A DNA stretch of 64,000 nucleotides from Stakelama pacifica (GTDB lineage Bacteria; Pseudomonadota; Alphaproteobacteria; Sphingomonadales; Sphingomonadaceae), in assembly GCF_004361835.1 (NCBI RefSeq), contig NZ_SNWD01000014.1, positions 40,723 through 104,722 on the forward strand, read 5' to 3'. Each line of letters begins with the position of its first letter. Position 1 is the first letter of the stretch. Both the position numbers and the translations under genes were made by a program. Positions 16,654-24,743 of this stretch are shown piece after piece. The notes below the pieces were generated by a model. That model saw only the letters and a list, made by a program, of their open reading frames with translations, ran no database searches and was not told the DNA's origin.

Positions 16654-19044
16654 CTAAAAACGGCCGTCGATCCCGATGCGCAGCGTGCGCGGCTGAAGCG
16701 GGGTCACCTGCGCGCGGCCGGTGGCGAAGGGGGTTCCCAGCGCGAAGCGATTGCCCACCGTATCGGCGATATTGGTGAGGCTGACCGTCACGCCCAGCCG
16801 GGGTCGCCCCACGCGCACGGTCAGCCCGCTGTCGAAATAATCGCCCTGCCGCGCGCCCAGTTCCGGCCCGACGCCGAGCCGCGACGGCCCGACATAGCGC
16901 GCCCATCCCCGTGCGGTGAGCGTCAGCCCCTCGCCGATGCCGCGCACATAATCGAACCCCAGCCGCCCGCCGGCAGAGGCGATATTGGGCACCTCATCCA
17001 GCCGCACCAGCGCCAGGCCGAAGCTCAGGCTCGGCTGATCCACCCGGCTGTAATTATAGACGACCGCCCCTTCCAGATGCAGCCCCTTCGCCACCGTCAC
17101 CCCGCCCGACAGCGTCGCGGTCCAGATATGCCCGTTGCCGATATTCGCGGTGGTCGGCAGCCCGATCAGGTCGATATAATCCGCCTGAATGTCGCGCCAG
17201 TCGGTGAAGGAGACGCTGGCCGACACGTCGAACGGCCCCTCGCCCGGCCGCCCGTGCCGCCCGCCGAATTCCAGCGTCGACACCCGGTCGTTGCGGTATC
17301 GCCGCACGAAATCGCCCTCGACCGCCAGCCCGCCGGGCCGGAACCCCTCCTGATAGCGAAGATACAGTTCGGTGCCGGGCAGCGGCTGAACCAGCACCGA
17401 TGCGGAGGGCAGGAAGATCGTCTCCGCCCGGTCGCGCACGATCGCCGCGCGCGCCATCGCCATTTCGCCCGACAGATCGGGCATCAGCAGCGGCATGACA
17501 TCCTCACCCGACCCGCCCAGTTCCGACCGCGTCCAGCGCCCGCCCGCAGTCGCGATCAGGCCGGGACGAACCTTCAGGCTCGCCTCGCCATATAGCGTCA
17601 CCTCATCGACGATATTCTCCACGCCCGTCGCTGCGCTGCGCAGCGCGACCGATCCCAGCGAGCGGGTCAGCCGCGTCCGGTTATGCGTATAGCTCGCTCC
17701 GAAAAGCCAGCCGAAGCGCTTCCCCAGCGGCTGCCAGAGCCGCGTTTCGTTCGCCGCCATGAAGCTGTGATTGCCCTGTTCGAACAGGCGCGGCTCGCCC
17801 TCTGGCGGGGTGGCGTCATAGCGTTCGTGCAGTTCCTGCCCCACCACGCCGGTCGACGAGCGGAAGCGAACCGCGCCCAGCTCCCCCGACACCACGACCT
17901 GCCCCTGCGCATAATCGGCGTCGAAGCCCTCGGTCACCCGGCTCGACCGGGTCAGCGGCGGCCCCGACCGGTCGGCATATTGGCTGTCGGCGCCGCGCGT
18001 ACGCTGCCCCGCACCGATCAGGTCGATGGTCCAGCCATTGCCCGCATCGACGCGAAAGATCGCTCGCCCGCCAGCAATATCGGTACGATTCACATTGTCG
18101 CGGCCAAGCAGCGGCTTGTCGATATAGCCGCCCTGCCGCGCCGCATCGACCACCAGCCGCAGCCCCGCGACATCGCGCCTGACCGGCACATTCGCCATCA
18201 GGCTGATATCCGCCCCCGGATCGCCGTGCTGAGTCAGGCTGCCGCCCAGCATCCCCGACCCGCTCGCCTGCGACAGGTCGGGCATATTGGGCACCAGCCG
18301 GATGATCCCGCCGATCGACCCTGCCCCGTAGAGCGTCCCCTGTGGCCCCTCCAGCACTTCGACCGACGCCATGTCGGACAGGCGCAGATCGGGGTCGGGT
18401 GCATTATAGTTCAGCCGCAAATCGCCCAGATACATGCCGACCGTCGACTGGGTCGGGCCGGTAAAGCTCGAATCGGCAATGCCCCGGATGAACAGCTTGT
18501 TGCGTCCGCTGCCCAGATGGGTCGAGGTGACCGATGCGACCCGCTCGACGATCCTGTCGCTGCCGCCGACCCCGCCCAGCGTCAGCGCAGCGCCGTCGAG
18601 CAGCGCGACCTGCCCGGCATAATCGGCCAGTTTCGTGTCGCGCTTGCTCGACCGCACGACGATGTCCGGCGCGACTTCAGGCGCGACCGACTGCGGGGTC
18701 GAGGTCGGCGGGTGAGGCTTTACCGCTGCCTTCGCGCGCGCGCGTGGGCCAGGCGGCGGCGCTGCGACCAGCCGCCACCCCGCCCGCCCCGCCGGGATCG
18801 CACGCGCTTCCATCGCGCGGGCGAGCTTCGCCACCGCGCGCTCGGGCGACATCGCTCCCCGGATTTCGGGCACCCGCCGCGCGGCAAGCGCCGGATCGGC
18901 GATCACGATGCTCACCGCCATCTGCCGGGCAAGCGCCGCCGCCGCCTCCCCCGCCCGCCCGGCGGGTACGCGCACCTCGACTTCCGCCGCATCGACCGGC
19001 GCGGCAATCGCTATGCTCAGCATCAGGGCGGGAACGAAACGCAT
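16654..19044 (-). CDS. TonB-dependent transducer-receptor with STN domain (FecA type)
   Basis: The 796-residue outer-membrane protein has a signal peptide (1-19, IAAPVDAAE), an N-terminal secretin/TonB short (STN) signalling domain about 22-95 (VPAGRAGEAAAALARQM), a proline-rich linker, a TonB-box-like IVVRSSKRDT near 130, a plug (about 140-250, VEVLEGPQGTLYGAGSIGG) and a barrel with terminal phenylalanine (IGIDGRF). The STN domain is the part that contacts a periplasmic FecR protein, and fecR and fecI type genes lie just upstream, so this receptor both imports a ligand and signals its presence. Seven bases separate it from the fecR stop. The ligand is unknown; iron-chelates are usual but carbohydrate ligands occur. 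Confidence 0.92.
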   Translation of the reverse strand: MRFVPALMLSIAIAAPVDAAEVEVRVPAGRAGEAAAALARQMAVSIVIADPALAARRVPEIRGAMSPERAVAKLARAMEARAIPAGRAGWRLVAAPPPGPRARAKAAVKPHPPTSTPQSVAPEVAPDIVVRSSKRDTKLADYAGQVALLDGAALTLGGVGGSDRIVERVASVTSTHLGSGRNKLFIRGIADSSFTGPTQSTVGMYLGDLRLNYNAPDPDLRLSDMASVEVLEGPQGTLYGAGSIGGIIRLVPNMPDLSQASGSGMLGGSLTQHGDPGADISLMANVPVRRDVAGLRLVVDAARQGGYIDKPLLGRDNVNRTDIAGGRAIFRVDAGNGWTIDLIGAGQRTRGADSQYADRSGPPLTRSSRVTEGFDADYAQGQVVVSGELGAVRFRSSTGVVGQELHERYDATPPEGEPRLFEQGNHSFMAANETRLWQPLGKRFGWLFGASYTHNRTRLTRSLGSVALRSAATGVENIVDEVTLYGEASLKVRPGLIATAGGRWTRSELGGSGEDVMPLLMPDLSGEMAMARAAIVRDRAETIFLPSASVLVQPLPGTELYLRYQEGFRPGGLAVEGDFVRRYRNDRVSTLEFGGRHGRPGEGPFDVSASVSFTDWRDIQADYIDLIGLPTTANIGNGHIWTATLSGGVTVAKGLHLEGAVVYNYSRVDQPSLSFGLALVRLDEVPNIASAGGRLGFDYVRGIGEGLTLTARGWARYVGPSRLGVGPELGARQGDYFDSGLTVRVGRPRLGVTVSLTNIADTVGNRFALGTPFATGRAQVTPLQPRTLRIGIDGRF

Positions 19045-19051
19045 CTCGCGG

Positions 19052-19966
19052 TCAGCCGATCACCCAGTCGTCCCCGCTGCGCGCCACGGCAATCCCGAAC
19101 AGATCGCCCAGCACCGCCGGATCGTCGCGCACCGAATCGATTTCCACGCTGCCCGACAGGCGGCGCTGCGCCGCGCCCGGTGCGACGCGGAACGCCACCC
19201 CGGTCATCGCCGAAAGCCGCGCCGCGATCTCGGGCAGCGGCCGGTCCTGAAAGCTCAGCCGCCCGTCGCGCCATTCGCCGATCTCGGCCACCGGCACCCG
19301 CGTTACCGAAAAGCGCTGCCCGCCCTCGCTGCTCAGCATGTCGCCGGGATTCAGCCGGACATTCTGCCCGCGCGGGTTGAACGCCACCGCCCCTTCGGCG
19401 ACCGCGACCTGCATTGCATCGCCTTCGCGCTGCACCTCGAACCGGGTGCCGATATCGACCAGCCGGTTTTCGCCGACGCGCACCCGGAACGGATCGTCCG
19501 CGTCATGGCGGATGGTGAAATAGGCGCTGCCCTGTTCCACTGCCGCCCGGCGCGGGGCATCGCGATAGAGTTCGATCCGGCTGTCGCCGGCAAGCACCAC
19601 ACTCCCCCCATCGGCAAGCGCGATCGTGCGCGTCTCGCCCGGCTTCGTCATCACCGTATAGCCGCCCGGATCGGCCCATTGCCACATGCCGACTCCCCCC
19701 GCCGCGACCGCCGCCGCCAGCGCGCCCAGCATCCAGCGGCGCGGCCGCCCGCGCGGCTGCGCCTCCGCCGGTTCGTCCGCCGCTGCTACAGGCGGCAGAA
19801 TATCCACCGCATCCGCGACACCGGCCGCGACCCGGTCATACGCGAGCGCGTGATCGGGGCTCTCCTCCAGCCAGGCGGTAAAGCCTTCCCAGTCGTCGAA
19901 CCCTGCACTGCCGATGCGCACCGCCCAGTCGGCCGCTGCGGCACGGATCACTTCATCCTGTGTCAT
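19052..19966 (-). CDS. FecR-family anti-sigma/sigma regulator
   Basis: The start is at 19966, where AGGAGGT lies at good distance; a longer frame exists but lacks such a site. The 304-residue protein has an N-terminal DUF4880 helical domain (about 5-50, sigma factor contact), one membrane helix about 82-102 (LGALAAAVAAGGVGM), a periplasmic FecR beta domain about 110-210 (TVMTKPGETRTIALADGGSVVL) and a C-terminal secretin-like domain that would meet the STN domain of the receptor. It relays occupancy of the outer-membrane receptor to the sigma factor encoded 38 bases upstream. Confidence 0.92.
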   Translation of the reverse strand: MTQDEVIRAAAADWAVRIGSAGFDDWEGFTAWLEESPDHALAYDRVAAGVADAVDILPPVAAADEPAEAQPRGRPRRWMLGALAAAVAAGGVGMWQWADPGGYTVMTKPGETRTIALADGGSVVLAGDSRIELYRDAPRRAAVEQGSAYFTIRHDADDPFRVRVGENRLVDIGTRFEVQREGDAMQVAVAEGAVAFNPRGQNVRLNPGDMLSSEGGQRFSVTRVPVAEIGEWRDGRLSFQDRPLPEIAARLSAMTGVAFRVAPGAAQRRLSGSVEIDSVRDDPAVLGDLFGIAVARSGDDWVIG

Positions 19967-20004
19967 TGGCGACACCTCCTGGCGTAAGGACGGAGACATG
20001 CGTT

Positions 20005-20532
20005 TCAAACCGCAAGGATTTCCTCCCGCAATTCGGCAAGCGCGCGATAGACCAGCCGCAAATCGCTTTCGACCGTCGACAGGCTGACGCCCAGTTCGCG
20101 CGCGACCTCGCGCTGCGCCACTCCGTCGATGCGGTGGCGGCGAAAGGCGCTTGCCGCACGCGCACCGCAGGAATCGATCCGCTGCGCGACCAGCCGCGCA
20201 TGGTCGCGTCCCATCATGATCCGCTCACCCGACGGCGCTTCCGAAACGCCCGGCGCTGCGCCTGCCATCTGTTCGCTCCAGTCGCGATCGCGCTTCACTG
20301 CCTGACGCTCGGCGCGAAAACGGTCGATCATCAGCGTATCTGCAGCACGATACAGATAAGAAAGCGGCGCGGCGATCGGCCCGGTGCGCGCGCTGCGTAT
20401 CTTCAGCCATAATTCGTGCAGCACATCCTCCGCCGCCTCGCCCGCGCCGCGCGCCCGCAGAAAACGCAGCAGCGTTTCGCGATGCGCGATCAGCGCGGCT
20501 TCAAGGCCATTGGGAGGAGCGGATTCGGTCAT
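20005..20532 (-). CDS. ECF RNA polymerase sigma factor, FecI-like
   Basis: The 175-residue protein has a sigma region 2 (about 14-80, with ALSYLYRAADTLMIDRFRAE-like promoter -10 recognition sequence) and a region 4 helix-turn-helix (about 130-165, GVAQREVARELGVSLSTVESDL). It belongs to the FecI group, whose activity is controlled by FecR and which transcribes the adjacent receptor gene. It heads a three-gene minus-strand set sigma - fecR - receptor. Its own promoter should lie in 20533-20700, where a GC-rich stretch rather than a gene is found. Confidence 0.92.
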   Translation of the reverse strand: MTESAPPNGLEAALIAHRETLLRFLRARGAGEAAEDVLHELWLKIRSARTGPIAAPLSYLYRAADTLMIDRFRAERQAVKRDRDWSEQMAGAAPGVSEAPSGERIMMGRDHARLVAQRIDSCGARAASAFRRHRIDGVAQREVARELGVSLSTVESDLRLVYRALAELREEILAV

Positions 20533-20700
20533 GCATCAATGATGCGTGCCTATATCGTGCTGTGCGCGCGCCGAAAAGCCGATGGCGCGGGGGGCCGAAA
20601 AAGGACCGCCCCGGTCGCCGGGATACCGGCGCCGGGGCGGCGGGGCTGGAACGGGCCGTGCCGGGCGGGGAGCGACGCCCGCCACGGCGCGTTCCGAACG

Positions 20701-22101
20701 TCAGAACGAGTCCCAGTCGTCCATGCCGGCCGATTGCATGGCCGGGGCTGTCTTCGCCATTGCCGCGATCGGCAATTTGGGCGTCATCACCGGCCGGACC
20801 GGGGCCGACACTGCGCGCGGTGCGGGCCGGGGCGCAGCGGCAGCATCATCGACCTTGAACCGCTGGGCATCCTCGTCGAGGCGCGACACTTCGGTCGCCA
20901 GATTGCGGGCGGCAGCCGACGTCTCTTCGACCATCGCGGCATTTTGCTGCGTCGAATTGTCCATCGAGCTGACTGCCGAGGTGATCTCGCGGATCGCGCC
21001 CGACTGCGCCTGATTGTCCTGCGCCATCCGGCCGAGCAGCGTGTGCACCTCGTTCACATTGGTCGAGATATTCTCAAGCGCTTCGTCAACCTTCTGCACC
21101 ATATCCACGGCAGCGACGATCTCGTCCTGCGTCGCGGTCAGCTGTTCGCGTGCGCGGCCCGCCTCTTCCTCGGCGCGCATGGCGAGTGCGGAGACCAGAT
21201 CGGCAACCACTGCGAAGCCACGTCCCGCCTCACCGGCGCGGCCCGCTTCGACAGCGGCGTTCATGGCGAGAACGCGGGTCTGGAACGCAATTTTGTCGAG
21301 GCCTTCGATCACATCGTCGATGCCCTTGGCGCTGCCGGACACGCGTTCCATCGCCTGCACCGCTTCGCCCGCCCGGCCACGGCCCTGCGTCACCGAAGTG
21401 ATCGCACCGTCGGCGCGTTCGACCGTGCTGTTCGCATCGCGCGACACGCCCTGCAACCGCTCGTTCAGTTCGTTGACCGCGGCGGAGGTCTGCTGCAGGC
21501 CGGAGGCATTGGCCTCGGTCCGGCGGGCAAGATCTTCGGACGCCTGCGCGATTTCGCTCGAACCGTTGCGGATCGCGCTGACGGTGTTCTTCACCGACTG
21601 GAGCAGCTCGCGCAGATTCTGCAGCGCGCCGTTGAAATTCTCTTTCAGCACGGCATATTCGCCCGCGAAATCGGCCTTCACTTCGGCGGTCAGATCGCCC
21701 TTAGCCAGCTTTTCGAGCTGTGCGGTGAATTCACGCACCACTGCGGCCTGTTCCGCTGCGCTCGCCTTTTGCTGAACGGCGGTGTCGCGGAACGTGAACA
21801 TCGCCTTGGTCATGCGACCGACGCAATCCTCATACTCGGTGAACTGGATCGGGCTGTCGAGATCGCCTGCCGCCAGTGCTTCCATCCGCACCACGGTCGT
21901 CACATAGGAGCCGCTGACTGCTTCGCGAAAACGCATGCCCTGTATCCAGGTACCAGCGATCAGCACCGCGCCGAGCGGAAGTCCGATATACAGCGGCAGA
22001 AACGCCGCAACGATCACCGCCGCAGCAACCAGCGCGGTCATGGTGGCGGCAACGATCTGCATCTTTTTCCTGATCGGAGCCTTTGCAGTGAACCACTCCA
22101 T
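20701..22101 (-). CDS. Methyl-accepting chemotaxis protein without a periplasmic sensor domain
   Basis: The 466-residue protein has two closely spaced membrane helices about residues 13-33 and 36-52, so almost nothing is exposed to the periplasm. Two HAMP-like segments follow (about 52-107 and 120-165, each with an LAAGDL or LAKGDL motif), then a signalling domain whose hairpin tip reads FQTRVLAMNAAVEAGRAGEAGRGFAVVADLV near 270-300. The C-terminus DDWDSF resembles the WxxF pentapeptide that tethers CheR/CheB to receptors. It probably senses an internal or membrane state, such as redox or energy. The strong ribosome site GAGGTGAAATT precedes the start. No other che gene is in the window. Confidence 0.9.
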   Translation of the reverse strand: MEWFTAKAPIRKKMQIVAATMTALVAAAVIVAAFLPLYIGLPLGAVLIAGTWIQGMRFREAVSGSYVTTVVRMEALAAGDLDSPIQFTEYEDCVGRMTKAMFTFRDTAVQQKASAAEQAAVVREFTAQLEKLAKGDLTAEVKADFAGEYAVLKENFNGALQNLRELLQSVKNTVSAIRNGSSEIAQASEDLARRTEANASGLQQTSAAVNELNERLQGVSRDANSTVERADGAITSVTQGRGRAGEAVQAMERVSGSAKGIDDVIEGLDKIAFQTRVLAMNAAVEAGRAGEAGRGFAVVADLVSALAMRAEEEAGRAREQLTATQDEIVAAVDMVQKVDEALENISTNVNEVHTLLGRMAQDNQAQSGAIREITSAVSSMDNSTQQNAAMVEETSAAARNLATEVSRLDEDAQRFKVDDAAAAPRPAPRAVSAPVRPVMTPKLPIAAMAKTAPAMQSAGMDDWDSF

Positions 22102-22233
22102 AATTTCACCTCATCCATTTTGGTGCATGTTCGGGGGCAAATGCACCGGGGCCATACGTCATTATAGGACAAGGATTGTTACCTGGTTCGTTTCGCTCGC
22201 ATCTAGTATTTTACCGTAACCCGCAGGAATACG

Positions 22234-23640
22234 TTATTTTTCGCTCCACCCTCCGCCGAGCGACAGAAAGACATCGACCTGATCGTCGATCATTTCGGCT
22301 CGCGCGGATGCCAATGTTGCCTCCGCCTCGGCAAGACTTCGTTGTGCATCAAGCAGTTGCAGGAAATCCGCCCGTCCGAAGCGATATAGCTTGCCTGCCT
22401 GCGCAGCGGCTCGTGCGGAGGTGTCGCGGGCGCGGATCAGATCGGCCAGCCGGTCCCGCTGGCGCGCATAACGGTTCAGATTCGTTTCCGTCTCGCGCAG
22501 TGCATCGATCACCGTGGAATCAAATTGCGCCAGCGCGGCGCGCTCGTTCGCCTCTGCCGCGTCGATTCGCGCCCGCACCACAGGGCGGTTGGGGAAGGAC
22601 CAGCTGATCAGCGGGCCAAGGTTCAGCCGGAACGCATCTCCCGATCCGATTCCCGAAACCGGCCCGGTAAAGCCGGCGGACGCGCCAAGGCTGATCTGCG
22701 GGTAAAGCTGCGCCACTTCGACCCCGATCCGCGCGCTGGCCGCCGCCGCCTGCCGCTCCGCCTGACGGATATCGGGGCGGCGGCGCAGCAGCGAAGCACC
22801 GTCACCGACAGGGATCGGTCGGTCCGGCTGCGGTGCGACCGTGCACGCCTCCACCGCCTTCGGATATTCGCGCGCCGGACGCCCCAGCAGCGCGGCGAGC
22901 GAGAACAACGCCCCCTGACGCGAGGCAAGGATCGCGGGGCGCTGCGCCAGCGTTGAATCCACCTGTCCCTGCGCGCGCGTCACGTCGAACGCGGTCCCCC
23001 GCCCGCCCCGCTGCAAGCGCTGGGTAGCATTCAGCGTTTCGCGCTGCAATTTCAGGATGGCATCCAGCGCGGACAGTCGTGCATTGGCGCTGCACACCGC
23101 CAGATAGGCGCGCGTCGTTCCTGCCGCGACCGCGACCCGCGCATAATCGCGCGCCGCCACCGCCGCTTCGGCATCGGCCCTTGCCGCCTCGATCCCGCGC
23201 GCCAGCCGCCCCGACAGATCGAGCGGATAGGATGCGCTCGCTCCGATATCGTAATTGACCGTGCCGGGCAGCGATATTCCCGTCGAGGAAGGGCGGCCAA
23301 GACTGGTTCCCCCGCTGATGGTCGTCGACACATCGCGTCCGGCTTCCGCGACGCGGACCAGCGCGCCTGCCTGCTCCAGATTTGCCTGTGCAACGCGCAG
23401 GTCGGCATTCTCGCTGAGCGCCTCTGTGACCAGCGCGTTCAGCTTCGGATCGTCATAGAGCCGCCACCAGTCGTCGGGCACCGGCGCCTGTGCAAAGGCC
23501 GGATCGTCGGCCGACACGAACGGCGCCGATGCCTGGGGATCATTGACGGTCGCGCGCGGCGGGACGTGGAAATCCGGACCCGCAGTGGTGCAGGCAGAAG
23601 CAAGCAGCGCGGCGACCAGCGACAGGGATTTCGCGCGCAT
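22234..23640 (-). CDS. NodT-family outer-membrane efflux lipoprotein
   Basis: The 468-residue protein has a lipoprotein signal with a lipobox at LLASAC (cysteine near residue 17) and two tandem outer-membrane efflux protein (TolC-like) repeats, with the GDALRE-like and LLDAQRSLAEAEATLASAR coiled-coil segments. It forms the outer-membrane channel of a tripartite pump. It is last in the operon marR - aaeB - aaeX - aaeA - nodT. The ATG overlaps the stop of the membrane fusion gene by one base (TGATG), so translation is coupled. It probably exports what the AaeB-like protein pumps. Confidence 0.93.
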   Translation of the reverse strand: MRAKSLSLVAALLASACTTAGPDFHVPPRATVNDPQASAPFVSADDPAFAQAPVPDDWWRLYDDPKLNALVTEALSENADLRVAQANLEQAGALVRVAEAGRDVSTTISGGTSLGRPSSTGISLPGTVNYDIGASASYPLDLSGRLARGIEAARADAEAAVAARDYARVAVAAGTTRAYLAVCSANARLSALDAILKLQRETLNATQRLQRGGRGTAFDVTRAQGQVDSTLAQRPAILASRQGALFSLAALLGRPAREYPKAVEACTVAPQPDRPIPVGDGASLLRRRPDIRQAERQAAAASARIGVEVAQLYPQISLGASAGFTGPVSGIGSGDAFRLNLGPLISWSFPNRPVVRARIDAAEANERAALAQFDSTVIDALRETETNLNRYARQRDRLADLIRARDTSARAAAQAGKLYRFGRADFLQLLDAQRSLAEAEATLASARAEMIDDQVDVFLSLGGGWSEK

Positions 23641-24515
23641 CACTGCGCCCCTTTCGGCAGCACCGTCACCGTCGCGGTGCGCCCTGAAATCAGCCGCACG
23701 CCCTTGGGCACCTCAGTCAGCCGCACTCGCACCGGAATGCGCTGCGCCAGCCGCACCCAGCTAAAGGTAGGGTTGACCGCCGGCAGATTCCCTTCGCCCG
23801 TCGCGCGATCGGCATCCGAAATGCCCGCCGCGATGCTCTCGACCCGCCCGCGCAGAATATGGTCGTCGCCCATCAGCTGCACCTCTACCGGATCGCCGAT
23901 ATGGATTTCGGGCAGCTTGGTTTCCTCGAAATAGCCCTCGACGCGAAGCGAAGCGCTATCGATCAGCGCCAGCGCCTGCTGACCCGATGCGACATAATCG
24001 CCCCTATGCAGGTTGAGGTTGGTGACCGTCCCGTTCACCGACGCGCGGACCGAAGTACGTTTCAGGTCGAGCTGCGCCGCATCGCGCTGCACCATCGCCT
24101 GACGAAGCGACGCCTCGGCTACGGCCACGCGCGCGAGATTCTGCTCATGCGTTTCCTTCGCCACCAGGTCGTCCAGCGCAACGTCGCGCGCAGCCTCACG
24201 CCGCGCCTGCGCCAGCGTGGTGCGCGCACTGGCAATCGCCGCATTCGCCTTTGCCAGTTGCAGTTCGTAGCGCGGGCGATCGACTACGAACAGCAGGTCG
24301 CCCGGCTTGACCTGTTGATTGTCATGTACCGCGACCTCGGTGACCAGCCCGGCCACATCCGGCGTGATGCGCACCACATCAGCGCGCACCCGCCCGTCGC
24401 GCGTCCAGGGTTCGCGCTCATAATGCTGCCACAGCCACAGCCCGATCAGGACGGCAGCAGCGATCAGCAACAGCGTGGCGCCCCAGCGGGCAAGCATTGG
24501 ACCAAGGCGGTTCAT
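23640..24515 (-). CDS. aaeA: HlyD/AaeA-type membrane fusion protein
   Basis: The 291-residue protein has one N-terminal membrane anchor (about 11-29, GATLLLIAAAVLIGLWLW) and the periplasmic adaptor fold: a lipoyl-like half (VTEVAVHDNQQVKPGDLLFVVD), a coiled coil about 75-135, and a beta-barrel with the second lipoyl half (VNGTVTNLNLHRGDYVASGQQ). Short length and order fit AaeA/EmrA-like adaptors paired with aromatic acid exporters. It overlaps aaeX by four bases and nodT by one. It links the inner-membrane AaeB-like pump to the NodT channel. Confidence 0.92.
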   Translation of the reverse strand: MNRLGPMLARWGATLLLIAAAVLIGLWLWQHYEREPWTRDGRVRADVVRITPDVAGLVTEVAVHDNQQVKPGDLLFVVDRPRYELQLAKANAAIASARTTLAQARREAARDVALDDLVAKETHEQNLARVAVAEASLRQAMVQRDAAQLDLKRTSVRASVNGTVTNLNLHRGDYVASGQQALALIDSASLRVEGYFEETKLPEIHIGDPVEVQLMGDDHILRGRVESIAAGISDADRATGEGNLPAVNPTFSWVRLAQRIPVRVRLTEVPKGVRLISGRTATVTVLPKGAQ

Positions 24516-24742
24516 GACAATAATCCGTGATGCCCGGCCGATCCGGGCAGAGTGAGAAAGACAAGCAGCCCGAGCAACAGCACGAACAGCGCGAGATCGC
24601 TCAAGGGGCGCGAGCCCATCCAGCGATAGAATCCGATCCGCTCCAGCACCGCGCGCACCGGCAGGAACGCCAGAAACGCAAGGATGGCGAGCAACAGGAG
24701 CGAGGGGATATAGACCCCGCCGATAAACACCTCTCCGCGCAC
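24512..24742 (-). CDS. aaeX: AaeX-like small membrane protein (DUF1656)
   Basis: The 76-residue protein has two membrane helices (about 10-30 and 48-68) around a RIGFYRWMGSRPL loop and starts with MRGEVFIGGVYIPSLLLLAIL, matching the DUF1656 family that always lies between AaeB-like and AaeA-like genes. Its role in the pump is unknown. It overlaps aaeA by four bases and follows the aaeB stop by one base. Confidence 0.9.
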   Translation of the reverse strand: MRGEVFIGGVYIPSLLLLAILAFLAFLPVRAVLERIGFYRWMGSRPLSDLALFVLLLGLLVFLTLPGSAGHHGLLS

Positions 24743-24743
24743 C

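Noticed and set aside
17683..19380. A 565-codon plus-strand frame opposite the TonB transducer
   Set aside because: Antisense to a gene with complete STN, plug and barrel domains; translation is Arg/Pro-rich.
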